A stretch of 64,000 nucleotides of DNA, from contig NC_010424.1 of assembly GCF_000018425.1 (NCBI RefSeq), positions 2,186,501 to 2,250,500 of the forward strand, given 5' to 3'. The number at the start of each line of letters is the position of its first letter. Position 1 is the stretch's first letter. The notes under the pieces are model-generated. The model saw only the letters and a list, made by a program, of their open reading frames with translations. It was not told where the DNA came from and searched no databases. Of this stretch, positions 51,003 through 58,884 are shown in pieces. Made by a program: the position numbers and the translations under genes. The DNA is from Candidatus Desulforudis audaxviator MP104C (GTDB lineage: Bacteria > Bacillota > Desulfotomaculia > Desulfotomaculales > Desulforudaceae).

Positions 51003-52127
51003 CTACCTGCTCCCCGTCCCGCCTGCACTCACGGCCCACGGTTTCTGGAAGGCCAGTTTCAGGTAGGCGTGCTGGCAGGCGAGATCGAACAACTCCTGCT
51101 CTGCCTCGGCCAAAGCCGCCTCGCGCTCGGCAACGTCGGCCGCCGTCGCCATCCCCACCTCGCGGGCCAGCAGAGTCACCCGAAGCGCCTCCTGCGCGGC
51201 CTTCACCTGTTCCAAGGCGGCGGCATGGGCCGCTTCCAGACTCCGCAACGAGTAGTAAAGCTCCCTGGTCGCAAGCCGCACGGCGTCGCGGGCCGAGACG
51301 GCGTCGAGTTCCGCCTGTTCGACTTCAATCTGGCGCACCTTATACGGAGTGTACTGGCCCCTGGCCCACATCAGTTCCTGGGCGTACTTGGCCAGGGTCA
51401 CGCCCTCGTTCGCGAGCCAGACGGCGGGGCTCGACTCCAGCACCCGCTGGACGTGGACGTCGAGGTTATCCACCTCAACCGGCCTAAACTCCACGCTATC
51501 CACCAGCACCGGGCGGTACTGCGGCCAAAAACCGGTAAGCTGGTTCAACCCCTCGTAGGCGGCGTCGAGTTCGTTCCGGGCCGCCGCCAGCCCGGTGCGC
51601 GCCCCTGCCAGCGCCGCCTCCGCGCCGGCCAACGCCACTTGCGGCGACATTCCCGGGGCCGACATTCCCACCCGCGCCAGCGCCCTGGTCTTGCGCAGGG
51701 CCAATTCCGCCTTGCGGACGCCCGCTTCGGCCGCCCGCACCTTCTCCTTGGCTTTAAGCACGTCCCAGTACTTCCGGCAGGTGCTCAGGACCAGGCGGTC
51801 TTCTTCCACGTTCTGGGTGCGCTTGCTCATCTGCCAGTTAAGGTCGGCGGAAAGGAGCGAGTACCAGGCTATTTCCACCCGGGGGTCATAGCTTCCGCCG
51901 CGCACCGGGGTGAAAGTCAGTTGGTCAGCAGCCTGCCGGCGCAGCTCTTCCGCCTTGTCCACGTCCAGACCGGCCTTCTTTAGCGCCGCGCTCTGCCTGA
52001 TGGCCAGCGTGACGGCCTCGTTCAGGGTCAGTTCCGGGGTGGCCGGCTCCTTGGCCCATCCGGCGGGGACTAGAAACATCCAGGTGGCAGCGATGACGGT
52101 AAAAAGCAGCACTAGGACGCGGCGCAT
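51003..52127 (-). CDS. TolC-like (outer membrane efflux protein family) protein
   Basis: 374 residues. Signal peptide VLVLLFTVIAATWMFLVPAG. The rest is nearly all alpha-helical and Ala/Glu/Arg-rich with the TolC pattern: LTLNEAVTLAIRQSAALKKA, then KYWDVLKAKEKVRAAEAGVR, and the second half-repeat VTLAKYAQELMWARGQYTPY ... LAREVGMATAADVAEREAAL. It is shorter than typical TolC proteins (about 430-490). Sits between two paralogous copper-amine-oxidase-domain proteins and has its own promoter (52180-52208). In a single-membrane cell its role is unclear; it may be a surface coiled-coil protein or a channel. Confidence 0.85.
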   Translation of the reverse strand: MRRVLVLLFTVIAATWMFLVPAGWAKEPATPELTLNEAVTLAIRQSAALKKAGLDVDKAEELRRQAADQLTFTPVRGGSYDPRVEIAWYSLLSADLNWQMSKRTQNVEEDRLVLSTCRKYWDVLKAKEKVRAAEAGVRKAELALRKTRALARVGMSAPGMSPQVALAGAEAALAGARTGLAAARNELDAAYEGLNQLTGFWPQYRPVLVDSVEFRPVEVDNLDVHVQRVLESSPAVWLANEGVTLAKYAQELMWARGQYTPYKVRQIEVEQAELDAVSARDAVRLATRELYYSLRSLEAAHAAALEQVKAAQEALRVTLLAREVGMATAADVAEREAALAEAEQELFDLACQHAYLKLAFQKPWAVSAGGTGSR

Positions 52128-52179
52128 AAGCTTTTCCCCTCCACAAACTAGTTAATCTGGTTAATCATTCACTGACTAA

Positions 52180-52208
52180 AGCATATCCCGGCCACACGGC
52201 CACGTCAA
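52180..52208 (-). promoter_or_regulatory. Sigma-A promoter of the tolC-like gene
   Basis: TTGACG, 17 bases, TATGCT on the minus strand, 53-81 bases before the start. Confidence 0.65.
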
Positions 52209-52237
52209 CCCTTTGGCCGCAATTCCGCCCAGGAAAG

Positions 52238-52272
52238 CCGACCCCGGCCCGCTTTTAGGGGGCCGGGGTCGG
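52238..52272 (-). terminator. Strong hairpin after the larger copper-amine-oxidase-domain gene
   Basis: 12-bp stem CCGACCCCGGCC / GGCCGGGGTCGG with an 11-base loop, about 30 bases after the stop. T-run weak (CTTTCC). Confidence 0.65.
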
Positions 52273-52303
52273 ACTGCTTATGCTTTGCTGAGTTTGTTGC
52301 TGC

Positions 52304-54418
52304 TTACAGCTCCATCGTCACGGTCTGGGTGGTGGCGTCCCACAGGACGCTCGCCCCGAAGGCGGTGGCGATATGGCGGAAGGGAAGCATGGTCCGCTTG
52401 TTGGTGATCTCCGGAGCCACGTCGATGGCGACGCGGGCGCCGTTGATGACCACGGCCTTCTGACCGACGGTGAACTGCACGACCCGGTCACCCTTGATCA
52501 GGGTGGCGGTGCGGGTGGCGTTGTCCCAGAAGATGTTCTCCTCCGCGACGCCCAGCGCCTGACCCGCGAAGCGGATCGGCAGGTAGGTGCGGCCGTCCTT
52601 GACGTACGGCGCGACATCCATCGTGGCCTCCACACCGCCTACCGTGTAGGTGGTGGAACCGATCACGAAGGCGGCGGTCCGCTTGGTCTCAGCCGGAGCC
52701 GGGGTGACCACGTTGGCCAGTGCCACCTTGGCTACGCAACCGGCAGCCGGGAAGGTAGTAGCGGTTTGGTTGATGGCGTCACCATTCACGTCAAAGACAA
52801 TCGGTCCAACGGGGACAGTGCGGTCGACAGTAATTGCCACGTCGGAAACGGCGATGGTGCTGGCGACTGTGCTGTCGCTCCTGATCACAATTCTCAGTTC
52901 ACCGCCTGTGACAGTGACACTGTCAATCCTCAGGTCGCCAGAAGTAACCTCAACCTTAGGAACCTTCGCAAAGCTGACGCCGTTCGGCCCGGCAACGGTA
53001 AGCATGCGAGGAGTTCTGTCAATGGCTCCCTTTCTGCTTTCAACGATGGTGAAGTTACCGGCAGCCTGGTTCTTCTGCCCGATAATCACATCAGGCGTAG
53101 CCGCACTGACAGTGACCGGGGCCAGAACGTTGGCCACCTTGAGCGTGCCGGTAGCGCCGGACTGGCCGGAGAACTCAAGGTTCAAGTCACCAACTGTATC
53201 GGCAGCCAAAGTGACTCTCCCATCCCTCAACAGGATTTCGGCCGCTGTTGCCGAACTTCCAGCGGTGATCGGCACTCTGAGCGTCCGGGTATCCACCGCT
53301 ACGAGAGCACCAAGCGTAATGTCGCCTTTTTCAACCACGACCGTCGGGTTGGTGTTCCACACAGCGTTGTCAGGCAACTTGAAGGTGATGCTACGTCCCG
53401 CAATCAGGCTTCCGGGTACGGCTTCTTTCACGTAGAAGTCGCCGATCTTCTGAGCGGCACGCCCAGCCAGAGCATCCTCAACGGTCTTCGCTGAAACCGA
53501 AACGCCGAATTCGGCATACTTGGCAACCAACAGAGAATTAACATTCGTGCTGCTGGCACCGCCAATGGTTGCCGTCACATCGCCAAACTTGGCCAATGTT
53601 TCCGAAGGCGTGATGGTCGCCGTAACCCTTAGGAACATCCTCGGAGCTGTAACGCCGGTACGGACTACCCGCAGCTTGCGGGTATCACCAGGGACGACGG
53701 AAACGCCAATACCGTCAACACCAGGCGGCAGGCCGGTAGCAACGTTGATAATACTGGCTCCTGACCAGTCGAAACCGGTGGGAAGAGCAAACTCTAAGGA
53801 GTTGACGGCATCGACAGCAAGGCCACCCGCGATGTTCTCCTGTATATTGATTGAAACGGCTCTGCCGGCCAGACCCATCGTCGGGGTGCTGACCATCGAA
53901 ACGCTTACTTGGCCGCTCGGGGCCTTACCGACTACCACACTGCCGTCGGGCAACTGGCCGGACAGGCTGGTGATGGTGCACGTAATGTCCCCACTCGCCG
54001 CTGCGGTGGTGACACCCGTAATGGGAACCGTGATCTTAACGTCGGTCAACAAACCACTGGCGGCCGAAGTGGTCAAGTCAAGGCGAAACTCCTGATTACC
54101 CAAACGCGCTACAGTAATGGTATCAGGCGGGGCTAAGGCCGGGGAGATGCTTGGAGTCGCCAGGACGGCCGGTAAGGTAACGCTCGAGGGTAGCCGGAAC
54201 ACGGCGGAATGCGTTCCAACTCCAAGCGCATCAATAGCGATAAAGATGGTGCCCAGATCGACGGTTGTTCCCGGCGCTGTGGTCTGAGGCACTGAAGGCG
54301 CCGTCAGCGCACTGTACGTTGTCGCCGCACCGGCCGGCACAGCCAGCGGGAGCATGATACTTAGTACGAAGATTAGGGTGAGCAGGATGGTGAGTTTCTT
54401 GCTCCTGATTTTGTACAC
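52304..54418 (-). CDS. Large secreted copper-amine-oxidase stalk-domain protein, possible S-layer-type protein
   Basis: 704 residues from GTG 54418 with AAGGAGGG eight bases upstream. Signal peptide KLTILLTLIFVLSIMLPLAV. About 550 residues of Thr/Val/Ala-rich beta-sandwich sequence follow, with an N-terminal part paralogous to 49588 (SGDITCTITSLSGQLPDGSV; INIQENIAGGLAVD). C-terminal copper amine oxidase-like domain: DVAPYVKDGRTYLPIRFAGQ and MLPFRHIATAFGASVLWDAT. Composition, length and strong translation signal suit an abundant surface protein; that is inference. Codon use is less GC-biased than the surrounding genes. Confidence 0.86.
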   Translation of the reverse strand: MYKIRSKKLTILLTLIFVLSIMLPLAVPAGAATTYSALTAPSVPQTTAPGTTVDLGTIFIAIDALGVGTHSAVFRLPSSVTLPAVLATPSISPALAPPDTITVARLGNQEFRLDLTTSAASGLLTDVKITVPITGVTTAAASGDITCTITSLSGQLPDGSVVVGKAPSGQVSVSMVSTPTMGLAGRAVSINIQENIAGGLAVDAVNSLEFALPTGFDWSGASIINVATGLPPGVDGIGVSVVPGDTRKLRVVRTGVTAPRMFLRVTATITPSETLAKFGDVTATIGGASSTNVNSLLVAKYAEFGVSVSAKTVEDALAGRAAQKIGDFYVKEAVPGSLIAGRSITFKLPDNAVWNTNPTVVVEKGDITLGALVAVDTRTLRVPITAGSSATAAEILLRDGRVTLAADTVGDLNLEFSGQSGATGTLKVANVLAPVTVSAATPDVIIGQKNQAAGNFTIVESRKGAIDRTPRMLTVAGPNGVSFAKVPKVEVTSGDLRIDSVTVTGGELRIVIRSDSTVASTIAVSDVAITVDRTVPVGPIVFDVNGDAINQTATTFPAAGCVAKVALANVVTPAPAETKRTAAFVIGSTTYTVGGVEATMDVAPYVKDGRTYLPIRFAGQALGVAEENIFWDNATRTATLIKGDRVVQFTVGQKAVVINGARVAIDVAPEITNKRTMLPFRHIATAFGASVLWDATTQTVTMEL

Positions 54419-55080
54419 CTATGTTTCCCTCCTTAAGATAAAGTATTTAAGGCACTTTGGGTTCTGAAACTCGTTTGGTGTTTCCGCGGTCTGTTGTTCG
54501 GACATCCCTCCTTTTCCTCCGTGCATACTTGCGGCCGACCCGCTGACCCGCTAAAGTAGGCACCCAGTGCCACCGGGTACCCCGCGGCGCGGGGCCGGCG
54601 CGAAAGGTGCTGCGCCTTTATCTGGAAGCGGCGGCCGCTGACCCGCTTTGCGGGTACCCCTGGCGGTCCCCGCCTCGCATTCCCTGGGTGCTCCGGCAGG
54701 CTTTGGACGGGCTGCCGGGACGTGCATCAACTGGTTGACGGGCGGCTAACGAGTGATATTCTGCGTTTGCTGCCATAATTCCTGCTGCGTTGGTCGGATG
54801 CTTCCAGATTTACCTGGGTAGTTAGACAGCGGGGGCGCGGGGAAAGTTCCCCGGCGGCGAAAAAATTTTTACCGGGAGCGTTAGTGGTTCCGGAGACAAG
54901 CTCATCTGGGTCCTCAACCCGGACGGCAGTATCCAACTGGGAAAAAACAGCGGCCGGCCGCGCCCGAGAATATCTTCCAAATCCCCGCGGCTCTCCGGCT
55001 TTCGCCGAACGCAGCACGTAGAACTAATGAGGGCGTCGCGGTGTATAAGGGAAGGAGACTTGGGCTTTTCCGTTGTGCTA
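54419..55080. other. 660-bp region without a supported gene; hairpin-rich
   Basis: From 54531 to 54700 there are successive GC hairpins, including ACCCGC/GCGGGT and CCCCGCG/CGCGGGG, and two copies of a GCTGACCCGC repeat. From about 54826 the plus strand is open for roughly 90 codons (GEKIFTGSVSGSGDKLIWVL, then NPDGSIQLG) without a start signal, which could be a gene relic. Nothing else is supported. Confidence 0.5.
54534..54660. repeat. GCTGACCCGC palindromic repeat, copies 1 and 2
   Basis: Copy 1 begins GCCGACCCGCTGACCCGC at about 54534; copy 2 reads CTGACCCGCTTTGCGGGT and continues ACCCC at 54638-54660. A third copy lies inside the anti-sigma gene at 57475-57508. Confidence 0.6.
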
Positions 55081-55121
55081 TTGACTAATCACGGATGAAT
55101 GTGTAATAATGAATGTGTAAT
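55081..55121 (+). promoter_or_regulatory. Promoter with tandem operator repeats for the RHH-PIN operon
   Basis: TTGACT (55081-55086), 17 bases, TAATAA (55104-55109). Two identical 13-mers, ATGAATGTGTAAT, at 55095-55107 and 55109-55121 cover the -10, as expected for operator sites of a ribbon-helix-helix antitoxin. Confidence 0.65.
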
Positions 55122-55142
55122 CTACGGTAAGGAGCGACGGAG

Positions 55143-55370
55143 ATGCGTAGAATGCAGGTCGTAGTTGAAGAATGGCAGTACGAGGTTTTGCGGGCAATCG
55201 CCGCGCGGCAGGGGAAATCGGTATCGGCTGTCTTGAGGCAAATTATCGCCAGCCAGGTAAGCAAAACCTCTGGCAAAGACCCCCTGCTGGAAGTTGCCGG
55301 GTTAGCCCAGGCGCCACCGGAAAAAGACCTGGGTAGTGAAACAATTGACGAACGCCTCTATAAGGCGTGA
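55143..55370 (+). CDS. Ribbon-helix-helix antitoxin
   Basis: 75 residues. N-terminal MRRMQVVVEEWQYEVLRAIA and RQGKSVSAVLRQIIASQVS form a ribbon-helix-helix fold (beta strand and two helices), with a C-terminal tail that should bind the PIN toxin. AAGGAG before the start. Overlaps the toxin gene by four bases. Tandem 13-bp repeats over its promoter are probable binding sites. Confidence 0.83.
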   Translation: MRRMQVVVEEWQYEVLRAIAARQGKSVSAVLRQIIASQVSKTSGKDPLLEVAGLAQAPPEKDLGSETIDERLYKA

Positions 55371-55804
55371 GTAAAATGCGCCAGATATTCGTAGACACCA
55401 GCTTTTGGTACGCTCACGCCTTTGCCGGTGACGCCCATCACCGGGAGGCGGCAGCTTTTCTCAGCCACGTGCCTGCTCCCCTTGTAACTTCTAACTTCGT
55501 TTTCGACGAATTAATGACTATCCTGCGGTATGATTTCGGCCACCATGTAGCCGTGAAATACGGGAAACACCTGCGGGAGAGCAAGATTTGCACTCTGGTA
55601 CGCCTGAACGCCGAGGATGAAGAAACAGCCTGGGCGCTTTTCCTCAAGTACAGCGATCAGAATTTCCGTTTTACCGACTGCACCAGCTTTGCTCTCATGC
55701 GCCGCCTGGGGATTAACGAGGCAGCCGCTTTTGACGGTCATTTTGATGCTGCCGGTTTCACCCGCTTACCCGCGGTACCGCTAAGAAAAAAGCCGCCGAA
55801 GTAA
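55367..55804 (+). CDS. PIN-domain toxin (VapC-like)
   Basis: 145 residues from GTG 55367. PIN motifs: MRQIFVDTSFWYAHAFAGDA, TSNFVFDELMTILRYDFG, RFTDCTSFALMRRLGINEAA and FDGHFDAAGFTRL. Coupled to the RHH antitoxin (GTGA overlap). Probably a sequence-specific ribonuclease, as for the family. Confidence 0.88.
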   Translation: MSKMRQIFVDTSFWYAHAFAGDAHHREAAAFLSHVPAPLVTSNFVFDELMTILRYDFGHHVAVKYGKHLRESKICTLVRLNAEDEETAWALFLKYSDQNFRFTDCTSFALMRRLGINEAAAFDGHFDAAGFTRLPAVPLRKKPPK

Positions 55805-55882
55805 AGGTAATAGAGCGAACTATACAACACCCGAAGACGCATGATCCGAAAAGCGGTTCAACAATCCATAGCTGTGGAGCGC

Positions 55883-56149
55883 ATGAAATCCATAACCGTA
55901 AAATTGGATGAAGCCACTTTCCGGCAGTTGCAAGAAGCGGCGGAAGCCGGGGGGATCAAAAACCAGAGTGAACTGGTGCGTCGCGCCTTAAAGACCTATC
56001 TGGCAAGAGAATCGCTGGCGGCCAGGAAACAGGCGGTCGCCGATTATGCGGCCGATGCCGGCGCTCAGCAGGAAGCGGTCGGTCTGGCGGAAACCGGCCT
56101 CGATGATCTGAAGGACTACCTTGAACAGATTGAGGAAGGGGATGCATAG
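55883..56149 (+). CDS. Ribbon-helix-helix antitoxin of a MazF-type pair
   Basis: 88 residues from ATG 55883 (MKSITVKLDEATFRQLQEAA), a typical RHH start; GTG 55874 in the same frame is possible. EAGGIKNQSELVRRALKTYL completes the RHH fold, and the acidic C-terminus (LDDLKDYLEQIEEGDA) should block the toxin. The stop overlaps the MazF start. Confidence 0.83.
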   Translation: MKSITVKLDEATFRQLQEAAEAGGIKNQSELVRRALKTYLARESLAARKQAVADYAADAGAQQEAVGLAETGLDDLKDYLEQIEEGDA

Positions 56150-56534
56150 GCCTGTCCGCCGGGGAGACATATATCGGATCGCTTTGGGCGATACGAAGGG
56201 CCACAAGACGCGAGGCTCTCATTATGCGGTGGTGGTACAGGCCGATTTGTACAATGTTTTGAGTACCGCGTTGGTTGTCCCGCTTTCCAGTTCCGTTAAA
56301 CGCCCGGCCCCATTTCACGTCCCCCTGCAGGTTCTGGGGAAGCGTACTTATGCCCTGGTGGAGCAATTGCGGGCGGTGGACGTAAACCGCCGGCTCAAAG
56401 AACACATCACCAGTATAATTGATTCTGGGATTGCACGAAGATTACCGCTGGCTGTAATAGGCCGGGTTGCCCCCCCACGTGCAGATATTTGCGGATATTT
56501 TTCGTCCGTCCCCGCCGGGGGGAGGTGGAAATAA
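56142..56534 (+). CDS. MazF/PemK-type endoribonuclease toxin
   Basis: 130 residues from ATG 56142 with GAGGAAGGGG directly upstream. PemK/MazF fold: VRRGDIYRIALGDTKGHKTR, HYAVVVQADLYNVLSTALVV, PLSSSVKRPAPFHVPL and YALVEQLRAVDVNRRLKEHI. The RGDI-Y, a conserved Ser/Thr in the second strand region and EQxRAVD motifs are present. MazF cleaves mRNA at short sequences. Coupled to the RHH antitoxin by an 8-base overlap. Confidence 0.9.
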   Translation: MHRPVRRGDIYRIALGDTKGHKTRGSHYAVVVQADLYNVLSTALVVPLSSSVKRPAPFHVPLQVLGKRTYALVEQLRAVDVNRRLKEHITSIIDSGIARRLPLAVIGRVAPPRADICGYFSSVPAGGRWK

Positions 56535-56620
56535 TTAAGCCCTTTCCAAATGGAAGGACATGTACTAAATTATTAAACAGGTAAAGTAAAAGAAATATTT
56601 ACAAATTGATTAACCGGGCC

Positions 56621-56649
56621 GGAACTTTTTTTTCTGCCGCAATGTCAAA
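56621..56649 (+). promoter_or_regulatory. ECF-type promoter upstream of the sigma factor gene
   Basis: GGAACTT, 16 bases, GTCAAA, a close match to ECF sigma-E-type promoters, 47 bases before the sigma gene. It implies autoregulation. Confidence 0.7.
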
Positions 56650-56695
56650 TGAGGTAAGTTAGAAGGTTCCGCGCGCCCAGGGGAGTGCTTCCCCT

Positions 56696-57313
56696 TTGGA
56701 CGACGTCAAGACGCTGGTCCGGCGCTCGCAAGCCGGCGATACCGCCGCCTTCGAGGAGCTGGTCCGGCTGTACCAGGACAAGATATACGCGCTGGCCTGC
56801 CACCTCGCTGGGAACCAGGCCGACGCCGAGGATCTGGCGCAGGAGGCCTTCGTGAAGGCGTATTATGCCTTGAAGGGCTTCCGCAACGAGGCCGACTTCG
56901 GCACCTGGCTGCACCGGATCACGGTGAACCAGTGGATAAACCTCAAGCGGCGGGAGCGGCCGACCCTCTCCCTCGACGAGCCGGTGCAGACCGGCGACGG
57001 CGAGGTGCAGCGGGAGCTGGCGGCGGCGTCCGCGGAGCCGCAGGAGGCGCTGGAGCGCAAGGAGTTCCAGCGGTTCGTGCGGCGGGCGCTGGGGGAGATT
57101 TCCCGGGAGCACCGGGTGGTGCTGGTGCTGCGGGAGATGCACGACTACAGTTACGAGGAGATCGCCCGTGTCCTGGACTGTTCCCTGGGCACGGTGAAGT
57201 CCCGCATCAGCCGGGCGCGGACGGCCCTGAAGGAAAGGGTGGGGGCGCTGGCCCGGGAGGCGGGCGTGGCGCTCCCGGTCGAGCGGGAACGCCGGGGTGG
57301 TGACGAACGGTGA
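56696..57313 (+). CDS. ECF-family RNA polymerase sigma factor
   Basis: 205 residues from TTG 56696. Region 2: LVRRSQAGDTAAFEELVRLY, LAGNQADAEDLAQEAFVKAY and GFRNEADFGTWLHRITVNQW. Region 4: LGEISREHRVVLVLREMHDY, SYEEIARVLDCSLGTVKSRI and SRARTALKERVGAL. Related to SigW-type factors. The gene overlaps its anti-sigma gene by four bases (GTGA), and a GGAACTT-type promoter precedes it, so it probably activates itself. Likely regulon: envelope or exported functions, by analogy. Confidence 0.94.
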   Translation: MDDVKTLVRRSQAGDTAAFEELVRLYQDKIYALACHLAGNQADAEDLAQEAFVKAYYALKGFRNEADFGTWLHRITVNQWINLKRRERPTLSLDEPVQTGDGEVQRELAAASAEPQEALERKEFQRFVRRALGEISREHRVVLVLREMHDYSYEEIARVLDCSLGTVKSRISRARTALKERVGALAREAGVALPVERERRGGDER

Positions 57314-58380
57314 AGTGCCTGGAGGCGAGACAACTTTTTTCGGCGCACCTGGACGGGGAACTGGCCCCGGCCGAGGGTGAGCTTTTGCGGGCGCACCTGG
57401 CGGAGTGCGGCGCTTGCGCCGCCGATTTCGAACTGGAGCGTGCGGTGTCGCTGGTGCTCCGGGAGAGCGCCGTGGCCGACCCGCTGACCCGCCAAAGCGG
57501 GTACCCCCGGGTGCCCCGGGCGCCGGAGGGCTTCGCCCGGGGCGTGACCGCGGCCATCGAGAAGCGGCGGCGGGGCCGGGCGGTCGGGTGGTTCGGCGGT
57601 TGGCGACCGGCCTTGGCGGCGGCGGCCGCTTCCCTCTTGATCGCCGCCGGCGCGCTGGGTTACGGGGCACAGCAGTGGCTCGCCCGGGGGCCGGTGATCG
57701 CCCAGCATGATCTGCCGGGCGCGGTCGGCGAAGTAACCGCGCCGGCGGGTGACGTGCCGGCGGCGCCGGTGACCGAGAGCCCGGGCGGTACGGGTCAGGG
57801 TGGAGAGACGCCGGGCGTTGCGCCGGCCGGCGAGCGGGCCGGGCCCGGCCAGGCACCGGTCACCAAGCCGGATGCGGCGCCGGAAACCCGGCCGGACCGG
57901 GAACCGGGGCGCACCCAGGTGGCGGTGGCGCCGGTGGAACAAAAGGTGTTTTTGAACAAGCCCCGGAGTATTGAAAGCACGCTGATCAAGCTGAACGTGG
58001 ACCACCCCGCGCAGGTACGGAATCAGGCGCTGCTCGTCGCCGGAGATGCGGGGGCCGCGCTGCAGTCGCAGGCGGCACAGTCCGGGACGGTCGAGGTGCT
58101 GCGGTTCTATGTGGATCCCGGTAAGGCCGAACAGTTCACCAACCGGCTGGCGGACCTGGGCCGGGTGGCGGACCGGCAGAGCGATTCGCGCGACATCACC
58201 CGCCAGTTCGCCAGCACATTGGAGCAGTACCAGGAGCTTCTGGCCCAGCGGCCGCGGGTGACCGACCCGGGTGAGCTGGCCACCCTGGACGAGCGAATTG
58301 CCTCCCTGGAGCGATGGCTCACCGAGCACGACCGGGAAGCGGAAGAACACGTGGTGGTGCTGGTGCTGCAGCAGAATTAA
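57310..58380 (+). CDS. Membrane anti-sigma factor with zinc-binding domain and DUF4349-like sensor region
   Basis: 356 residues from GTG 57310. N-terminal zf-HC2 anti-sigma domain: ARQLFSAHLDGELAPAEGEL and AHLAECGACAADFELE (His and CxxC). One membrane helix (about 97-120, WRPALAAAAASLLIAAGALG), a long Pro/Gly/Ala-rich extracytoplasmic linker, then a helical C-terminal region (about 205-355) with EVLRFYVDPGKAEQFTNRLA and QFASTLEQYQELLAQRP, similar to DUF4349. It would hold the sigma factor until an external signal acts. Residues about 55-68 are encoded by a GCTGACCCGC repeat also seen in non-coding DNA. Terminator follows. Confidence 0.88.
   Translation: MKCLEARQLFSAHLDGELAPAEGELLRAHLAECGACAADFELERAVSLVLRESAVADPLTRQSGYPRVPRAPEGFARGVTAAIEKRRRGRAVGWFGGWRPALAAAAASLLIAAGALGYGAQQWLARGPVIAQHDLPGAVGEVTAPAGDVPAAPVTESPGGTGQGGETPGVAPAGERAGPGQAPVTKPDAAPETRPDREPGRTQVAVAPVEQKVFLNKPRSIESTLIKLNVDHPAQVRNQALLVAGDAGAALQSQAAQSGTVEVLRFYVDPGKAEQFTNRLADLGRVADRQSDSRDITRQFASTLEQYQELLAQRPRVTDPGELATLDERIASLERWLTEHDREAEEHVVVLVLQQN
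57475..57508 (+). repeat. GCTGACCCGC palindromic repeat, copy 3, inside the anti-sigma gene
   Basis: Shares the 18 bases GCCGACCCGCTGACCCGC with copy 1 at about 54534 and the AGCGGGTACCC half with copy 2. It encodes in-frame ADPLTRQSGYP. Confidence 0.6.
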
Positions 58381-58399
58381 AATTAAGGAGAAATTCGAA

Positions 58400-58423
58400 G
58401 GAGCCCCGAACGGGCTCCTTTTT
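58400..58423 (+). terminator. Intrinsic terminator of the sigma/anti-sigma operon
   Basis: GGAGCCC / GGGCTCC stem with a 5-base loop, then TTTTTG, 20 bases after the anti-sigma stop. Confidence 0.9.
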
Positions 58424-58541
58424 GTTTGCTGCACCTTTTGTTTTCAGCGATAGGCTCGACCTCGTTTTGGGTGGGCTTAGTGTGCTAACGCAGGTCACCT
58501 GGGATAATGGTCCATTTGGCAAGATAATAACGAAGTTGCTG

Positions 58542-58570
58542 TTGTACGAAAGGCAGGCCGGTGGTATACT
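58542..58570 (+). promoter_or_regulatory. Promoter of the third AbrB-PIN operon
   Basis: TTGTAC, 17 bases, TATACT, about 42 bases before the antitoxin start. Confidence 0.65.
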
Positions 58571-58611
58571 TGAAGTAAGAATATTATACATTCGGTAAGG
58601 AGGGGCTGTGT

Positions 58612-58884
58612 ATGACCGCGCAGGTGGTGCGGGTAACGGCCAAAGGTCAACTGACCGTCCCGGTTTCAATCAGGCGTTCTCTGGGCATCCGGGAGGGCGA
58701 CTACCTGGCGGTGTACCTGGATGGAGACGGTATCCGTCTGAAAAAGGTGGAAACCGTCCGCCCGCTCGACAAGGATGATCCCTTCTGGCGGCTGGTCGGG
58801 TCCGGAGCCAGCGGCCTCGGCGACGTGGCCGAGAATCACGACCGTTACCTGGCAGAGGGAGAGCGTGAACGGTGGAAAGAGTGA
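58612..58884 (+). CDS. AbrB/MazE-type antitoxin
   Basis: 90 residues. AbrB fold AQVVRVTAKGQLTVPVSIRR with SLGIREGDYLAVYLDGDGIR, then a linker and charged C-terminal helix. AAGGAGGGG seven bases before ATG. Overlaps the PIN gene by 13 bases. Confidence 0.88.
   Translation: MTAQVVRVTAKGQLTVPVSIRRSLGIREGDYLAVYLDGDGIRLKKVETVRPLDKDDPFWRLVGSGASGLGDVAENHDRYLAEGERERWKE

Noticed and set aside
54531-54760. Cobalamin or cyclic-di-AMP riboswitch in the leader of the large surface protein
   Set aside because: Short motifs such as GGCACTGG and GGCTAAC are present, but the conserved order of either class is not.
54727-55017. 96-codon minus-strand frame
   Set aside because: No ribosome-binding site, no family resemblance, and it spans the hairpin-rich gap; not supported.
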